Of a DNA stretch of 64,000 nucleotides, positions 1-9,756 are shown piece by piece. The stretch is from the NCBI RefSeq assembly GCF_018982945.1, contig NZ_JABRXE010000011.1:1-64000 (forward strand), read 5' to 3'. The notes beneath the pieces are model-generated. The model was given only the letters and a program-made list of their open reading frames with translations. It was not told the DNA's origin and did not search any database. The stretch is from Anaerostipes faecalis. Its GTDB lineage: Bacteria > Bacillota > Clostridia > Lachnospirales > Lachnospiraceae. The first letter of the stretch is position 1, and each line of letters starts with the position of its first letter. The translations under genes were made by a program, and so were the position numbers.

Positions 1-14
1 GCTACAATGTCCAT
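1..14 (-). CDS. 5' end of an unidentified gene running off the left edge
   Basis: Only the first five codons (M-D-I-V-A) are inside the window, so the product cannot be named. The start is well supported: AAGGAGG precedes the ATG by about nine bases, and a TATAAT hexamer lies about 45 bases upstream. The gene has its own promoter and is separated from the upstream gene (222-668) by a terminator hairpin. Confidence 0.6.
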
Positions 15-86
15 GAGAGTAATCCTCCTTGATATTTGTTTTTTTGGTCGAAAACTATTATATCATTAGAAAGCGATTACTCTCAT
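13..86. repeat. 12-bp perfect inverted repeat around a promoter
   Basis: ATGAGAGTAATC at 13-24 and its exact complement GATTACTCTCAT at 75-86 bracket the -10 region of the leftmost gene. One arm covers the start codon and the spacer after the ribosome-binding site; the other lies over the expected -35. It could be a pair of operator sites, because the arms lie on both sides of the transcription start. No regulator is identified. Confidence 0.5.
57..85 (-). promoter_or_regulatory. Promoter with overlapping cre-like site
   Basis: A perfect TATAAT lies at 57-62 on the minus strand; the -35 about 17 bases further (80-85) is weak (TGAGAG). Bases 68-81 read AGAAAGCGATTACT, which matches the twelve inner positions of the CcpA catabolite-response consensus TGWAANCGNTNWCA. 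Its place in the spacer and -35 would suit repression by carbon status. This is inference from motif match alone. Confidence 0.4.
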
Positions 87-139
87 TTCTTTTTTCTTTA
101 TCCAACTAACAATTTCTTTACACCAATCTAGTGAAATGT

Positions 140-180
140 AAAAAGGCACAGCAAAACAGATTTTTCTGTATTACTGTGCC
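140..180 (-). terminator. Rho-independent terminator after the small exported protein
   Basis: On the minus strand, arms GGCACAG and CTGTGCC, extended by further partial pairing, close a hairpin followed by TTTTT. It ends the transcript of 222-668 before the promoter of the leftmost gene. Confidence 0.75.
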
Positions 181-221
181 CTGTCAGCAATTAATTAAAA
201 TATTTAAAAAGAAATCCTATC

Positions 222-668
222 TTACTTCACCTGATTCTTTACTGTTTCTGCAACTGTTTCCAGATCATCCTGTGTCAATTCTTTCTCAGATTTTACCACA
301 ATGACATAATTCTTTCCACTTTTAGATGTAATTCCACCAAAAGCATTGTATGCTGTCTCATTGTCGATTTCTTTTACCATAGGAACAAAATCTCCATGTT
401 CCGTTTCGATCACATCCCCGATCTCATAATCGTGTCCCTGTTCTTCCAGTGTGATAACCTCATTGGAGATTGTCTCATCAATATCTTCTTCCATAATCTC
501 CTGTGACTTTCCCTCACATTTCTGAATACTGACATTCATACCATTAATCTCAAAACTGCTATCAGAAGCCTTAGTACTGATATGATTCTTCAATGCCATT
601 CCTCCCGCTACAGATAAACATACTCCAACGGCTACCAGAAATTTTTTATTCATTATAATTTTTCTCAT
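222..668 (-). CDS. Small exported or membrane-anchored protein of unknown function (148 aa)
   Basis: I do not recognise the family. The start is set at the ATG preceded by GGAGGGAG with a five-base gap; an upstream in-frame ATG (692) has no such site. Residues 9-25 form one hydrophobic segment, which would act as a signal or membrane anchor; no convincing lipobox follows. The remaining residues are hydrophilic and acidic, with an extracellular look and a predicted mixed alpha/beta C-terminus. It is a single-gene unit between ppk and a terminator. Confidence 0.6.
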   Translation of the reverse strand: MRKIIMNKKFLVAVGVCLSVAGGMALKNHISTKASDSSFEINGMNVSIQKCEGKSQEIMEEDIDETISNEVITLEEQGHDYEIGDVIETEHGDFVPMVKEIDNETAYNAFGGITSKSGKNYVIVVKSEKELTQDDLETVAETVKNQVK

Positions 669-767
669 AATACTCCCTCCATCCAAAAGCATTACTTTAT
701 CAATATGCTTTATTATAACCGATTTTTATTAGAATTTGCCATCTATTTTATTACATTTTTCTTAATT

Positions 768-2888
768 TTATATTTTCCGGAAATATCTTCCTACTGCTCC
801 AAAGAAACCTTTCCTTCGTTTTGGCACCTTTCTTTGATGTTCTTTAGATTCTTCCAGAAAATACTGCTGAGAATTAATAATTTCTTCCTTTTTATCCTTT
901 TTCACATATTCTCCACTACTCTCAAGTCTAGTGGCTAAAACATTATCTTTTCGTAAAATCATCATCATCTCTTTGATTCGTTTCTGAATCTTCGGATCAT
1001 ATACCGGACATGCAATTTCTACTCTGCGCTTGGTATTTCGGGTCATCATATCTGCAGATGACAGATATATCTTCATATCATCCCCAACTCCAAAACTATA
1101 GATTCGGGAATGTTCCAGAAATCTTCCTACAATACTCTCCACATGAATATTCTCCGTTTTTCCGGGAATTCCAGGGCGAATACAGCATATACCCCGAATA
1201 AGCAAAAATACAGGAACACCTGATGAAGATGCCTCAGATAATGCATCAATAATCTGACGATCCGTTAGAGAATTCATTTTCATAAAAATTCCAGACGGCT
1301 GAAAACTGTCAGCTTTCATCTTTTCTCTGTAAATATATTTTATGATATTTTCTTTTAATCCAGCAGGTGCTACCAGCAAATGCTTATATTGACCATTGAG
1401 ATTATAAGTGGACATATTCTGAAAGAACCTGGCAGCATCCTGCCCGATTTCCATAGACGAAGTTAAAAGACTTAAATCTGTATATATCTTTGAAGTACTT
1501 TCATTATAATTTCCTGTTCCAATCTGAGTAATATAATAAACACCTTTACCGTTCTTTTTGGTAATAAGACAAACTTTTGAATGTACTTTATATTCTTCCA
1601 TTCCATACATAACCTTACAGCCTGCCTCTTCAAGAATTTCTGAATAATTTATATTATTCTCTTCGTCAAACCTGGCTCTAAGTTCCATCAAAACAAGAAC
1701 CTCTTTTCCATTTTCCGCCGCTTCACACAGATATTTTACAATTTTCGCCTGTTTAGCCAGACGATAGATTGTAATTTTAATAGAAATCGTTTCTTTATCT
1801 CTTGCACTCTCCTTCAACAGCTCAACAAAAGTATCCATTGTTTCAAATGGAAATGATAAAAGTTTATCTCCCTCCAGAACCTGTTTTGTAACAGATTCTC
1901 CCGGTGTGATATCTCTGTTAACAGCCGGTGAAAAAGGTACATAGCTGCCTGCTTTCTTTTTAGCTTCCGGAATCCGGTCTGTCAGATCATAAACATACTT
2001 CATAATCAGGGGAGTTTCACTTTGAAATATATCCTGTGGACAAAGCTTAAGTCGATCCATAAGATATTTTTCGATCAAACGATGTTCTTTCCCGTAAACT
2101 TCCAGTCTCACCGGTTCCAGACGACTTCTCATTTTTATAATTTTCTTCATATGCTCCCGATAATCATCAGTAGTTTCATATATCTCATCATCTGGATTGA
2201 TATCTGCGCTTCTTGTCACCGATAAAACACATTTTTCCAGTATAGTATAATTTTCAAAAAGGCTGTCACAAAATTCAAGTATAACCTCTTCCAAAAGAAT
2301 AAATCTTTGTTTCTCTTTTGAAAGAAAAATAATGGAATCCAGATCTTTTGGAACACTGATAATGGCAAAATAATTCTTGTCTTTCTTTTTCAGCATGAGA
2401 CCAATCTGTAAGACCTTGTTTGGAATATGCGGGAAAGGATGTTGTTTTCCCATTACGATTGGCGAAAGAATTGGCTGAATCATTACTTCAAAATAATCTT
2501 TTAAATATTTCTTTTCCTCCTTAGTCAGCTGTTCATATGTACACCGTTCAATTCCTTCTTTTTCCAGGGTCTGTGATACATCTTTAAAAATACTATCACG
2601 TAACTTATACAAAGGTCTCACCTTTTGAGCAATCTTTTCCAGTTGTTCTTCCGGTGTAAAATTAGATCTGATGTCCCGATGATCATCATGAATCATACTC
2701 ATTTCATGAATACTTCCTACTCTGACCATATAAAATTCATCCAGGTTGTTTGTAAAAATCTCCAAAAATTTCAGCCGTTCCAAAAAAGGATTTTCCTTTT
2801 TACCTGCTTCCTTTAGTACACGCTCATTAAATTTAAGCCAGGACAATTCTCTGTCCTGAGTGTAAGAATAATCATATTTCTTACCCAT
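768..2888 (-). CDS. ppk1: Polyphosphate kinase 1
   Basis: It makes inorganic polyphosphate from ATP, reversibly, at the membrane or in the cytosol. The N-terminal block with ELSWLKFNERVL (near residue 15) is the typical PPK1 opening. The two histidines of the phospholipase-D-like halves are visible as VHSK (His436) and EHSR (His593), at almost the same spacing as the E. coli residues His435 and His592. The length of 706 aa is normal. The start at 2888 is chosen because GGAGGGG lies five bases upstream, whereas the longer open frame to 2945 has no site. It appears monocistronic; no exopolyphosphatase gene is adjacent. Confidence 0.93.
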   Translation of the reverse strand: MGKKYDYSYTQDRELSWLKFNERVLKEAGKKENPFLERLKFLEIFTNNLDEFYMVRVGSIHEMSMIHDDHRDIRSNFTPEEQLEKIAQKVRPLYKLRDSIFKDVSQTLEKEGIERCTYEQLTKEEKKYLKDYFEVMIQPILSPIVMGKQHPFPHIPNKVLQIGLMLKKKDKNYFAIISVPKDLDSIIFLSKEKQRFILLEEVILEFCDSLFENYTILEKCVLSVTRSADINPDDEIYETTDDYREHMKKIIKMRSRLEPVRLEVYGKEHRLIEKYLMDRLKLCPQDIFQSETPLIMKYVYDLTDRIPEAKKKAGSYVPFSPAVNRDITPGESVTKQVLEGDKLLSFPFETMDTFVELLKESARDKETISIKITIYRLAKQAKIVKYLCEAAENGKEVLVLMELRARFDEENNINYSEILEEAGCKVMYGMEEYKVHSKVCLITKKNGKGVYYITQIGTGNYNESTSKIYTDLSLLTSSMEIGQDAARFFQNMSTYNLNGQYKHLLVAPAGLKENIIKYIYREKMKADSFQPSGIFMKMNSLTDRQIIDALSEASSSGVPVFLLIRGICCIRPGIPGKTENIHVESIVGRFLEHSRIYSFGVGDDMKIYLSSADMMTRNTKRRVEIACPVYDPKIQKRIKEMMMILRKDNVLATRLESSGEYVKKDKKEEIINSQQYFLEESKEHQRKVPKRRKGFFGAVGRYFRKI

Positions 2889-3031
2889 GGTATCCCCTCC
2901 GTAATTTTTGTCTTTGGAAATCCCTTCCCAAACTATATTTATCATTACCTGAATTTCTCCGCAGTAATATCAGTTAATTATACCATATAAATAGTTACTT
3001 TTAAGTTATATTTATGTTAAATAATTTTAAT

Positions 3032-3063
3032 AAAAAAATCCAGGAATTTCAATTCCTGGATTT
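3032..3063 (-). terminator. Terminator of glyS
   Basis: On the minus strand, CCAGGAATT pairs with AATTCCTGG across a short loop, followed by a run of seven T. It lies directly after the glycyl-tRNA synthetase stop. Confidence 0.85.
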
Positions 3064-3077
3064 ATGCTAAACAAATT

Positions 3078-4466
3078 TTAATAAGCAAATTTTTCTTCAA
3101 AGTATGCTTTCAGATCTTTGATTTTTACACGTTCCTGTTCCATAGTATCACGATCACGAACAGTAACTGCTCCATCTTCAAGAGAATCAAAGTCATATGT
3201 TACACAATATGGTGTTCCGATTTCGTCCTGACGACGATAACGTTTTCCGATATTTCCACGCTCATCAAATTCACAATTATACTGTTTTGCCAGTTCTTCG
3301 TAAACTTTCATAGCTCCTTCACTTAATTTCTTGGATAATGGAAGAACACCGATCTTTACAGGTGCAATTGCCGGATGGAAATGCATAACTGTTCTTGTAT
3401 CTCCGCCTTCTAATTCTTCCTCATCATAAGCTGCACATAAGAAAGCCAGTGTCACACGATCTGCCCCTAATGACGGTTCAATTACATATGGAATATAACG
3501 TTCTTTTTTCACGTCATCAAAATATGTCAGATCTTCACCTGAAGTATTCTGATGCTGTGTCAGATCATAATCTGTACGGTCTGCAATTCCCCAAAGTTCT
3601 CCCCAGCCAAACGGGAACATAAATTCAATATCAGATGTGGCTTTTGAATAATGAGATAATTCTTCTTTTTCATGATCACGAACTCTCATCTGATCTTCTT
3701 TAATACCTAAATCCTGAAGCCATTTAATACAGAATTCTTTCCAGTATTCAAACCATTCTAAATCTGTATCTGGTTCACAGAAAAATTCCAGTTCCATCTG
3801 TTCAAATTCACGAGTACGGAATGTAAAGTTACCTGGAGTAATTTCATTACGGAAAGATTTACCAATCTGCCCGATTCCAAATGGAATTTTCTTTCTTGAT
3901 GTTCTCTGAACATTTTTAAAGTTCACAAAGATACCCTGTGCAGTTTCCGGACGTAAATATACAGTACTTTTCGCATCTTCTGTAACACCCTGGAAAGTTT
4001 TAAACATCAGATTGAACTCACGAATTTCTGTAAAATTTTTCTTTCCGCAGGAAGGACATGCAATATTATGTTCTTTAATGAATTCTTCCATCTGATCCTT
4101 TGTCCATCCATCCACAGAACCTTCAATTTCCATTCCATTTTCCTGCATATAGTCTTCAATAAGTTTATCTGCACGGAAACGTTCATGACATTCTTTACAA
4201 TCCATCAACGGATCAGAAAAACTTCCCAAATGCCCTGATGCAACCCATGTCTGAGGATTCATAAGAATTGCACAGTCAACACCTACATTATATGGACTTT
4301 CCTGAATGAATTTTTTCCACCATGCTTTCTTCACATTGTTTTTCAATTCAACACCAAGATTTCCATAATCCCATGTATTCGCAAGTCCTCCGTAAATTTC
4401 AGAACCACTATAAACGAATCCACGAACTTTCGCTAAGTTAACGATTTTCTCCATTGTTAATTCCAT
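3078..4466 (-). CDS. glyS: Glycyl-tRNA synthetase, single-chain class II type
   Basis: It charges tRNA-Gly with glycine. This is the dimeric alpha2 form found in Gram-positives and archaea, not the GlyQ/GlyS heterotetramer. Class II motif 2 is seen in the [19 protein letters not shown] stretch and motif 3 in EPSLGADR. Two CxxC pairs in the N-terminal third (CKEC and CPSC) look like the zinc knuckle. The start at 4466 has AGAGGT about ten bases upstream; the frame stays open to 4526 but without a site. Length 462 aa fits the family. No T-box leader is visible in the 200 bases before it. Confidence 0.95.
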   Translation of the reverse strand: MELTMEKIVNLAKVRGFVYSGSEIYGGLANTWDYGNLGVELKNNVKKAWWKKFIQESPYNVGVDCAILMNPQTWVASGHLGSFSDPLMDCKECHERFRADKLIEDYMQENGMEIEGSVDGWTKDQMEEFIKEHNIACPSCGKKNFTEIREFNLMFKTFQGVTEDAKSTVYLRPETAQGIFVNFKNVQRTSRKKIPFGIGQIGKSFRNEITPGNFTFRTREFEQMELEFFCEPDTDLEWFEYWKEFCIKWLQDLGIKEDQMRVRDHEKEELSHYSKATSDIEFMFPFGWGELWGIADRTDYDLTQHQNTSGEDLTYFDDVKKERYIPYVIEPSLGADRVTLAFLCAAYDEEELEGGDTRTVMHFHPAIAPVKIGVLPLSKKLSEGAMKVYEELAKQYNCEFDERGNIGKRYRRQDEIGTPYCVTYDFDSLEDGAVTVRDRDTMEQERVKIKDLKAYFEEKFAY

Positions 4467-4589
4467 TTTTAATTCTACCTCTTTTATTTCTTTGTCTATG
4501 ATGTTTAATTGTATCTTGTAATGCATATTTTTTCAAGATATATTTGAAATATGCATAGTTTTAAATATAACAAATATATTAATTGAATA

Positions 4590-4618
4590 TTACTTTTTTG
4601 TTTTTTTTATATTATAAT
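4590..4618 (+). promoter_or_regulatory. Sigma-A-type promoter of the XRE regulator
   Basis: TTACTT (4590-4595), a 17-base T-rich spacer and TATAAT (4613-4618) lie about 50 bases before the XRE start. The -10 is perfect and the -35 is fair. Confidence 0.5.
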
Positions 4619-4665
4619 GCTTGTATACTACTATATAGGAGATATAAAGAAAGGGAATTTAAACC

Positions 4666-4998
4666 ATGTATCAGATTGATTATACCAATGTTGGTAAAAG
4701 AATGAAAACATTGCGTAAACAAGCTGGATATACTCAGGAACAAATCGCAGATGCCCTTGATGTTACTGTTGCTTTCATTAGTAATATTGAAAATGACCGC
4801 GTCAAAATGAACCTGAGAGTTTTATCCTATTACGCAAAACTCTTGAACGTATCTATTGACTATTTACTTCGTCCGGAATCCGATGAGAATGGTGAAAAGG
4901 ACAATGTTTTAAACAAAGAAATTCTTCGTCTTCTTGAGAAATTCTCAACTGATGATAAAGAAAAAATGGTCAAAGTTTTACGTATTTTATGTAAATAA
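4666..4998 (+). CDS. XRE-family HTH transcriptional regulator (110 aa)
   Basis: A Cro/C1-type helix-turn-helix fills residues 8-62; the recognition-helix region reads TQEQIADALDVTVAFISNIE and is followed by the usual SIDYLL ending of the domain. The short C-terminal tail (to 110) is charged and has no recognised sensor domain. It is transcribed divergently from glyS and ends in a shared hairpin facing recO. A second regulator of the same general type is found at 18956-19312. The target is unknown; self-regulation is usual for the family. Confidence 0.85.
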   Translation: MYQIDYTNVGKRMKTLRKQAGYTQEQIADALDVTVAFISNIENDRVKMNLRVLSYYAKLLNVSIDYLLRPESDENGEKDNVLNKEILRLLEKFSTDDKEKMVKVLRILCK

Positions 4999-5007
4999 TA
5001 TTCATTC

Positions 5008-5074
5008 AAAAAAAAGAAACTTTAAAGTGTTTGTCTGCTCCTATATTTACAAACACTTTAAAGTTTTTCTTTTT
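5008..5074. terminator. Bidirectional terminator between the XRE gene and recO
   Basis: Two arms of about 20 bases (5015-5034 and 5049-5070), containing AAACTTTAAAGTGTTTGT and its complement, are flanked by an A run on the left and a T run on the right. The hairpin therefore works for both converging transcripts. Confidence 0.85.
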
Positions 5075-5798
5075 AATTTAAAAATGCCAGTGATTTAAAT
5101 TCATGATCCAGATGTACTCTCATAAATTCTTTTACAATTCTTTTCAGCTCCAGCAAAACCTCCTGGCTTACCCGAAAAGTATATAATTTCTCAACAGGAC
5201 TTGTTATAATAAACTGTAATGTATAAAGAGTAGAAGGACTTACCGGAAGCATTTTTCTTCCACAGGATGAACAAACAACTCCTCCCTCTGCCGGATGAAA
5301 TCCTGTCAGATTATCTTTTCTCTGACATCTGACACATTGAAAAACCTCCATACCAATTCCATAAAATGCAAGTATTTTTATCTCATAAATATAACGGATC
5401 AAAGCCGGAGAAATTGTCTTTTTTTCCAATGCCCTAAGACTTTGATAAATCAGTTTTAAAATCTGCAATTCATCATTATTTTCCCGGGTCAGATAAGATG
5501 CAAGTTCACAAAAATAGCTTCCATAATAAATAAGATCCAGATCTTTTTTCAGATTATCAAAATAATTATCCACCTCTGCCCACATCAGGTTAAACGAATT
5601 CTTCCCTTCATACAAAGAAAATTTACCAAAGGTAAAAGGCTGGCATGCAGCTGCATAAGGACTGGTTGCTTTTTTTGCCCCACGGGCAAAAGCGGAGATT
5701 CTTCCCCGCTCTTTCGTAAGCAATACGATCCTCCGATCATATTCTCCAATATTTCCTGTCTGCAATACCAGACCTGTTACCTTAATTTCCTGCCCCAT
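5073..5798 (-). CDS. recO: DNA repair protein RecO
   Basis: It acts with RecF and RecR to load RecA on gapped DNA. An OB fold occupies the N-terminal third (GLVLQTGNIGEYDRRIVLLT), and a four-cysteine zinc site is formed by C155, C158, C176 and C179. Length 241 aa is normal. It follows era with a two-base gap, the standard era-recO order in Firmicutes. Confidence 0.93.
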   Translation of the reverse strand: MGQEIKVTGLVLQTGNIGEYDRRIVLLTKERGRISAFARGAKKATSPYAAACQPFTFGKFSLYEGKNSFNLMWAEVDNYFDNLKKDLDLIYYGSYFCELASYLTRENNDELQILKLIYQSLRALEKKTISPALIRYIYEIKILAFYGIGMEVFQCVRCQRKDNLTGFHPAEGGVVCSSCGRKMLPVSPSTLYTLQFIITSPVEKLYTFRVSQEVLLELKRIVKEFMRVHLDHEFKSLAFLN

Positions 5799-5800
5799 AT

Positions 5801-6706
5801 TTAGACTTCTTTCTTATCGTATCCATAATTTTTCAATAACAGGTCACTATCTCTCCAGTCTTTTTTTACCTTTACCCAAAGCTGCAGGTTGACTTTTATA
5901 TCCAGAAGATTTTCCATTTCAATTCTCGCCTGGCTTCCAATCTTTTTAAGCATAGATCCCTGTTTTCCAATGATAATTCCTTTATGGGAATCTCTTTCAC
6001 ATATGATTGTTGCATCAATGTCAATAATATGTCCATGACGTCTTGTCTTCATGGAATCAATGACAACTGCAATTCCATGCGGAATCTCCTGACTCAGCAA
6101 ACGCAATGCCTTTTCTCGGATTAATTCTGCACAGATCTGACGCTCCGGCTGGTCAGTAATCGTATCTTCATCAAAATACATAGGTCCTTCATCCAGATAT
6201 TTAAAGATTGTATCAATTACATCATCTGTATTTTTACCTTTCAGAGCAGAAACCGGAATAATTTCTGCAAAATCGCACACATCCTTATAAGTATCGATTG
6301 CTTCAAAAATGTCTTTTTCCTCTACCGTATCAATCTTATTGATTACAAGAATAATCGGAGTCTTAACTTTGGAAAGCTGTTCAATGATATAACGCTCTCC
6401 CCCTCCGATAAATGTACTTGGTTCAACCAGCCAGAGTACAACATCAACTTCATTTAATGTTCGTTCAGCTACCTGAAGCATATAATCTCCCAGTTTATTT
6501 TTGGCTTTATTAATACCTGGTGTATCCAGAAAAATAATCTGACCCCTGTCATCCGTATAAACTGTCTGAATACGATTTCTTGTTGTCTGAGGCTTGCTTG
6601 ATGTTATCGCAATCTTCTGGCCAATCAAGCGATTCATCAATGTGGATTTTCCAACATTTGGACGACCTATGAAGGTTACAAAACCTGATTTAAACTTTTC
6701 TGTCAT
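5801..6706 (-). CDS. era: GTPase Era
   Basis: It is a ribosome-assembly GTPase that binds the 3' end of 16S rRNA. G1 GRPNVGKS (14-21), G3 DTPG (61-64), G4 NKID (123-126) and G5 SALKG are all present. The C-terminal KH domain has GKQGSMLKKIG. Length 301 aa is typical. It is coupled to recO downstream. Confidence 0.96.
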   Translation of the reverse strand: MTEKFKSGFVTFIGRPNVGKSTLMNRLIGQKIAITSSKPQTTRNRIQTVYTDDRGQIIFLDTPGINKAKNKLGDYMLQVAERTLNEVDVVLWLVEPSTFIGGGERYIIEQLSKVKTPIILVINKIDTVEEKDIFEAIDTYKDVCDFAEIIPVSALKGKNTDDVIDTIFKYLDEGPMYFDEDTITDQPERQICAELIREKALRLLSQEIPHGIAVVIDSMKTRRHGHIIDIDATIICERDSHKGIIIGKQGSMLKKIGSQARIEMENLLDIKVNLQLWVKVKKDWRDSDLLLKNYGYDKKEV

Positions 6707-6721
6707 TTCATTTCCTTTCTC

Positions 6722-9622
6722 TTAAAGTACATGCTTAATCTCATCAAAACAGTTATCTGCCTGATTCAATTTTTCTTCATTACCTACACAGCAGCGATTT
6801 CCCGCATCAACTACAGTGCGGATCAACGGAGCCAATGCACGAATATCTTCTTTTGTACAGGATAATACCTGATTTCTATCCTTCTGTAAATCCTCTTCTG
6901 TCTTACCCATTAAATAAGCATGAAAACTTCTCACACCCATATCATCCGGTTCCATAGGCATATCCATATTGCTGATAGTTCCGATAATATATTTCTTCAT
7001 ATCCCTTTCATCTACATCGAAAGTTTCAACATAATCAGCCGCATGCTGGTACACCTGATAGGTCTCTGTCAGATTTGGATCTCTGTAACTGACAAACATG
7101 GAATCACCCTGTGTTCCAAAGCTGCACATACATCCATATGCACCGCCTTTCACCCTCAGCTGAATCCAGAGATATTCATAGGAAAAGATTACCTGCAGTA
7201 CCTTTAAGGCTCCTGTATATTCGTATCCCTTTTCCATAAAGTTACCTGCACATGCAGCATACTGTACCCCTCCAGCTGTGGCAAAACCTTCATTTTTATG
7301 AGTACAGATTACTTCTGCTCTTTCTCTGTTTTTCTGATCTTCATAAAGTCGGTCTGCAAAATGTTTCAACTGATCTGCCATAAAAGAAGGTTCTTTTTCA
7401 TTTCCAGTGTAGCTTACAATCATGTTCTGTTTCTGGAAAATAGCACGGCTGACGTTTCTCATTCCCTCAACGATATGTTCATATTCATCCTCAAAATTTT
7501 CATACCATTTTTTCACTGATTCATACATGGTCACACCCTGGATTACTTCACGATATGCCGCATATTTTGAAAAATATGACATGGCACGATTGGCAGCTGT
7601 CTTATGACCAGTCTCTGTAAGCTGAATTTTCAGGTTAGTATAAATCTGTCCTATAATTTCCTTGATACGCTTTTTATCTTCCAATTTACTTTCAAAAGCA
7701 ATCTCTTCCATCAGTTCAAATGCTTTCCCTGCATTTGGATAGAAACATTTGGTTTTCAGCACAAACATTGGCAGAAATTCATTATCTTTTTTAGGCAGCA
7801 CATTCATCGTAGCTGCAATTCCTCCGGTTTCGATGCTGATTTCATTTCCAAGCTCCTGATAAGTGTGTGTCTTAGTATCTACACCTGTGAGAATTTCTGT
7901 CAGTAGCGAAGCATACGGAACAAGATCCATAGGAACAAAAGTCATATCAAATGCCAGTTTCAGATAACAGATCTGATTAGTGAAATATTCATGCCATAAA
8001 ACTTTTATGCCATCCAAATCTACTTCTGTATTAGAAAAAGGTTTTACTTCTTTTCTAATATCCTCAATATCAAGAACCGGAATCTTTTCCATTTCTTCTT
8101 TTGTGGAAGGCTTCTCCTGAATTTCCTTCAGATGTCGGGTCTCATCCACAAGTTTTTCTATTTCTTCTTCAGAAAGAGAATCTTTGTATTTTTGTAATAT
8201 TTCCACTTCTTTTTGATCTTTAATCTTTTGAAGTCCTTTTTTCGGCTTCATGACCACAATGGATTTATGCTGATTTTTCAAAAGCCACTGTTCTATCAAC
8301 TGTTCAAAATAACCTGTATCCATTCGTTTTCTAAGAATTTCAAATACTTCATTAGTCTTAATATGGATAAATGGTTTTTCATCATCATACAGCCAGCTGT
8401 CAAACATCTGAAGGCCATACATAAGCCCCTTTGGAAAACGTCCGAAGTTTGCTTCTTTATATTTAAATTCATAATAGTTAAATGCAGCTTCCAGGCTTCT
8501 CTTGGGAATTCCATCTTCTACAATCTTCTGCAAAGTCTCTTTAATAATCTTTACAAAATCCTGTTCCTGCTCATCCCTGGCTTCCTGTGCAACAATGGAA
8601 AATACCGGCTGCTCAATTCCGTTATCATAAGAACTGGAAATATCCTTTCCTATTTCAGCATCCATAAGAGCTTTCTTCACCGGTGCTCCTGGAGCTCCAA
8701 ATAATGCTCTGTCGAGAATCTGAAAAGCCAGATAAAGTTCTCTATCAAGACTTGTTCCAATTACCGCATTATAAGAAAAATATGTCTTTTCCTCTTCCGG
8801 ATCATTTTCACCAACCGGATAATACTCTTCAATTCGCTTGATCTGTTCAAATGCCTTCTGTTCTTCCCAAGATGAATCAATATTTTTATAATCAAAATCT
8901 TTTAAATAATGTTCATGAATAAAATCCAGATATTTATCCACATCCATATCTCCGTAAAGATAAATATAGCTGTTAGACGGATGATAATATGTCTTATGGA
9001 ATTCCAGGAACATGTCATAGGTCAGATCCGGAATAGCTACCGGATCTCCTCCTGATTCAAAACCATATGGCGTATCTGGAAGAAGTGATTTCTGAATAAT
9101 TCTTGCCAGCTGCTGATCAGGTGATGAAAATACACCTTTCATCTCGTTAAATACAACTCCATTGTAAATAACTGGAGCATCTTTATCCTCCAGATCATAA
9201 TGCCATCCTTCCTGTTTTAAAATTTCCGGCTTTTTATAAATATTAGGATAAAAAACTGCATCAAGATACACATGTACCAGATTAAAGAAATCTTTATCAT
9301 TCTGACTGGCTACCGGATAAACGGTTTTGTCAGGATATGTCATTGCATTTAAAAATGTATTTAGAGACCCTTTTACCAGTTCCACAAATGGATCCTTTAA
9401 AGGGAATTCTCTGGAACCACATAAAACAGAATGCTCAAGAATATGAGGAACTCCTGTATCATCTTTTGGCGGAGTCTTAAATCCTATCTGAAATACTTTA
9501 TTATCATCATGATTGGAAACCACAACAACTCTGGCACCCGTCTGATTATGACGTAAAAGATATCCGGTACCATCCAGCTCTTCAATTTTTTCCTCTTTTA
9601 TCATTGTATAATTTTTATTCAT
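6722..9622 (-). CDS. M16C-family zinc metallopeptidase (presequence-protease type)
   Basis: It is a large clam-shell peptidase that degrades peptides inside the cell. The inverted zinc motif HxxEH is HILEH at residues 60-64, and the third ligand is probably Glu160 in the FNEMKG stretch. The family's second, inactive half contains the R/Y pair late in the chain (VKGGAYG). Start 9622 is chosen because AAGGAG lies ten bases upstream; the frame is open 37 codons further, through a hairpin region, without a site. The resulting 966 aa fits the PreP/Cym1-like size. It lies upstream of era with a 15-base gap and may be co-transcribed. No signal peptide is seen. Confidence 0.9.
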   Translation of the reverse strand: MNKNYTMIKEEKIEELDGTGYLLRHNQTGARVVVVSNHDDNKVFQIGFKTPPKDDTGVPHILEHSVLCGSREFPLKDPFVELVKGSLNTFLNAMTYPDKTVYPVASQNDKDFFNLVHVYLDAVFYPNIYKKPEILKQEGWHYDLEDKDAPVIYNGVVFNEMKGVFSSPDQQLARIIQKSLLPDTPYGFESGGDPVAIPDLTYDMFLEFHKTYYHPSNSYIYLYGDMDVDKYLDFIHEHYLKDFDYKNIDSSWEEQKAFEQIKRIEEYYPVGENDPEEEKTYFSYNAVIGTSLDRELYLAFQILDRALFGAPGAPVKKALMDAEIGKDISSSYDNGIEQPVFSIVAQEARDEQEQDFVKIIKETLQKIVEDGIPKRSLEAAFNYYEFKYKEANFGRFPKGLMYGLQMFDSWLYDDEKPFIHIKTNEVFEILRKRMDTGYFEQLIEQWLLKNQHKSIVVMKPKKGLQKIKDQKEVEILQKYKDSLSEEEIEKLVDETRHLKEIQEKPSTKEEMEKIPVLDIEDIRKEVKPFSNTEVDLDGIKVLWHEYFTNQICYLKLAFDMTFVPMDLVPYASLLTEILTGVDTKTHTYQELGNEISIETGGIAATMNVLPKKDNEFLPMFVLKTKCFYPNAGKAFELMEEIAFESKLEDKKRIKEIIGQIYTNLKIQLTETGHKTAANRAMSYFSKYAAYREVIQGVTMYESVKKWYENFEDEYEHIVEGMRNVSRAIFQKQNMIVSYTGNEKEPSFMADQLKHFADRLYEDQKNRERAEVICTHKNEGFATAGGVQYAACAGNFMEKGYEYTGALKVLQVIFSYEYLWIQLRVKGGAYGCMCSFGTQGDSMFVSYRDPNLTETYQVYQHAADYVETFDVDERDMKKYIIGTISNMDMPMEPDDMGVRSFHAYLMGKTEEDLQKDRNQVLSCTKEDIRALAPLIRTVVDAGNRCCVGNEEKLNQADNCFDEIKHVL

Positions 9623-9696
9623 ACAATACTTACTCCTTTTTCTTTCTATTATACCTAACTTTATTTTTCTTATAAATGGATTCTTGTAAAAACCTA

Positions 9697-9752
9697 AAAC
9701 AAAGAGGCGCCGTATAAATACAACGCCTGTCATAAACGGACCTGTCCGCTTT
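9697..9752 (-). terminator. Terminator after the SufB-like gene
   Basis: A ten-pair stem (AGGCG-TTGTA against TACGG-CGCCT, two G-T wobbles) with a TTTA loop lies at 9705-9728, followed by CTTTGTTTT on the minus strand. A smaller hairpin (AGCGGAC against GTCCGTT) lies just upstream at 9736-9752. Confidence 0.75.
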
Positions 9753-9756
9753 CATT

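Noticed and set aside
4467-4665. T-box leader for glycyl-tRNA synthetase
   Set aside because: No AGGGTGG-type T-box sequence or large stem I fits in the short gap, which is shared with a divergent promoter.
8213-8704. 163-codon plus-strand open frame
   Set aside because: It is antisense to the M16C peptidase gene, lacks a ribosome-binding site, and its translation is rich in F, I, K and L as expected of a reverse shadow.
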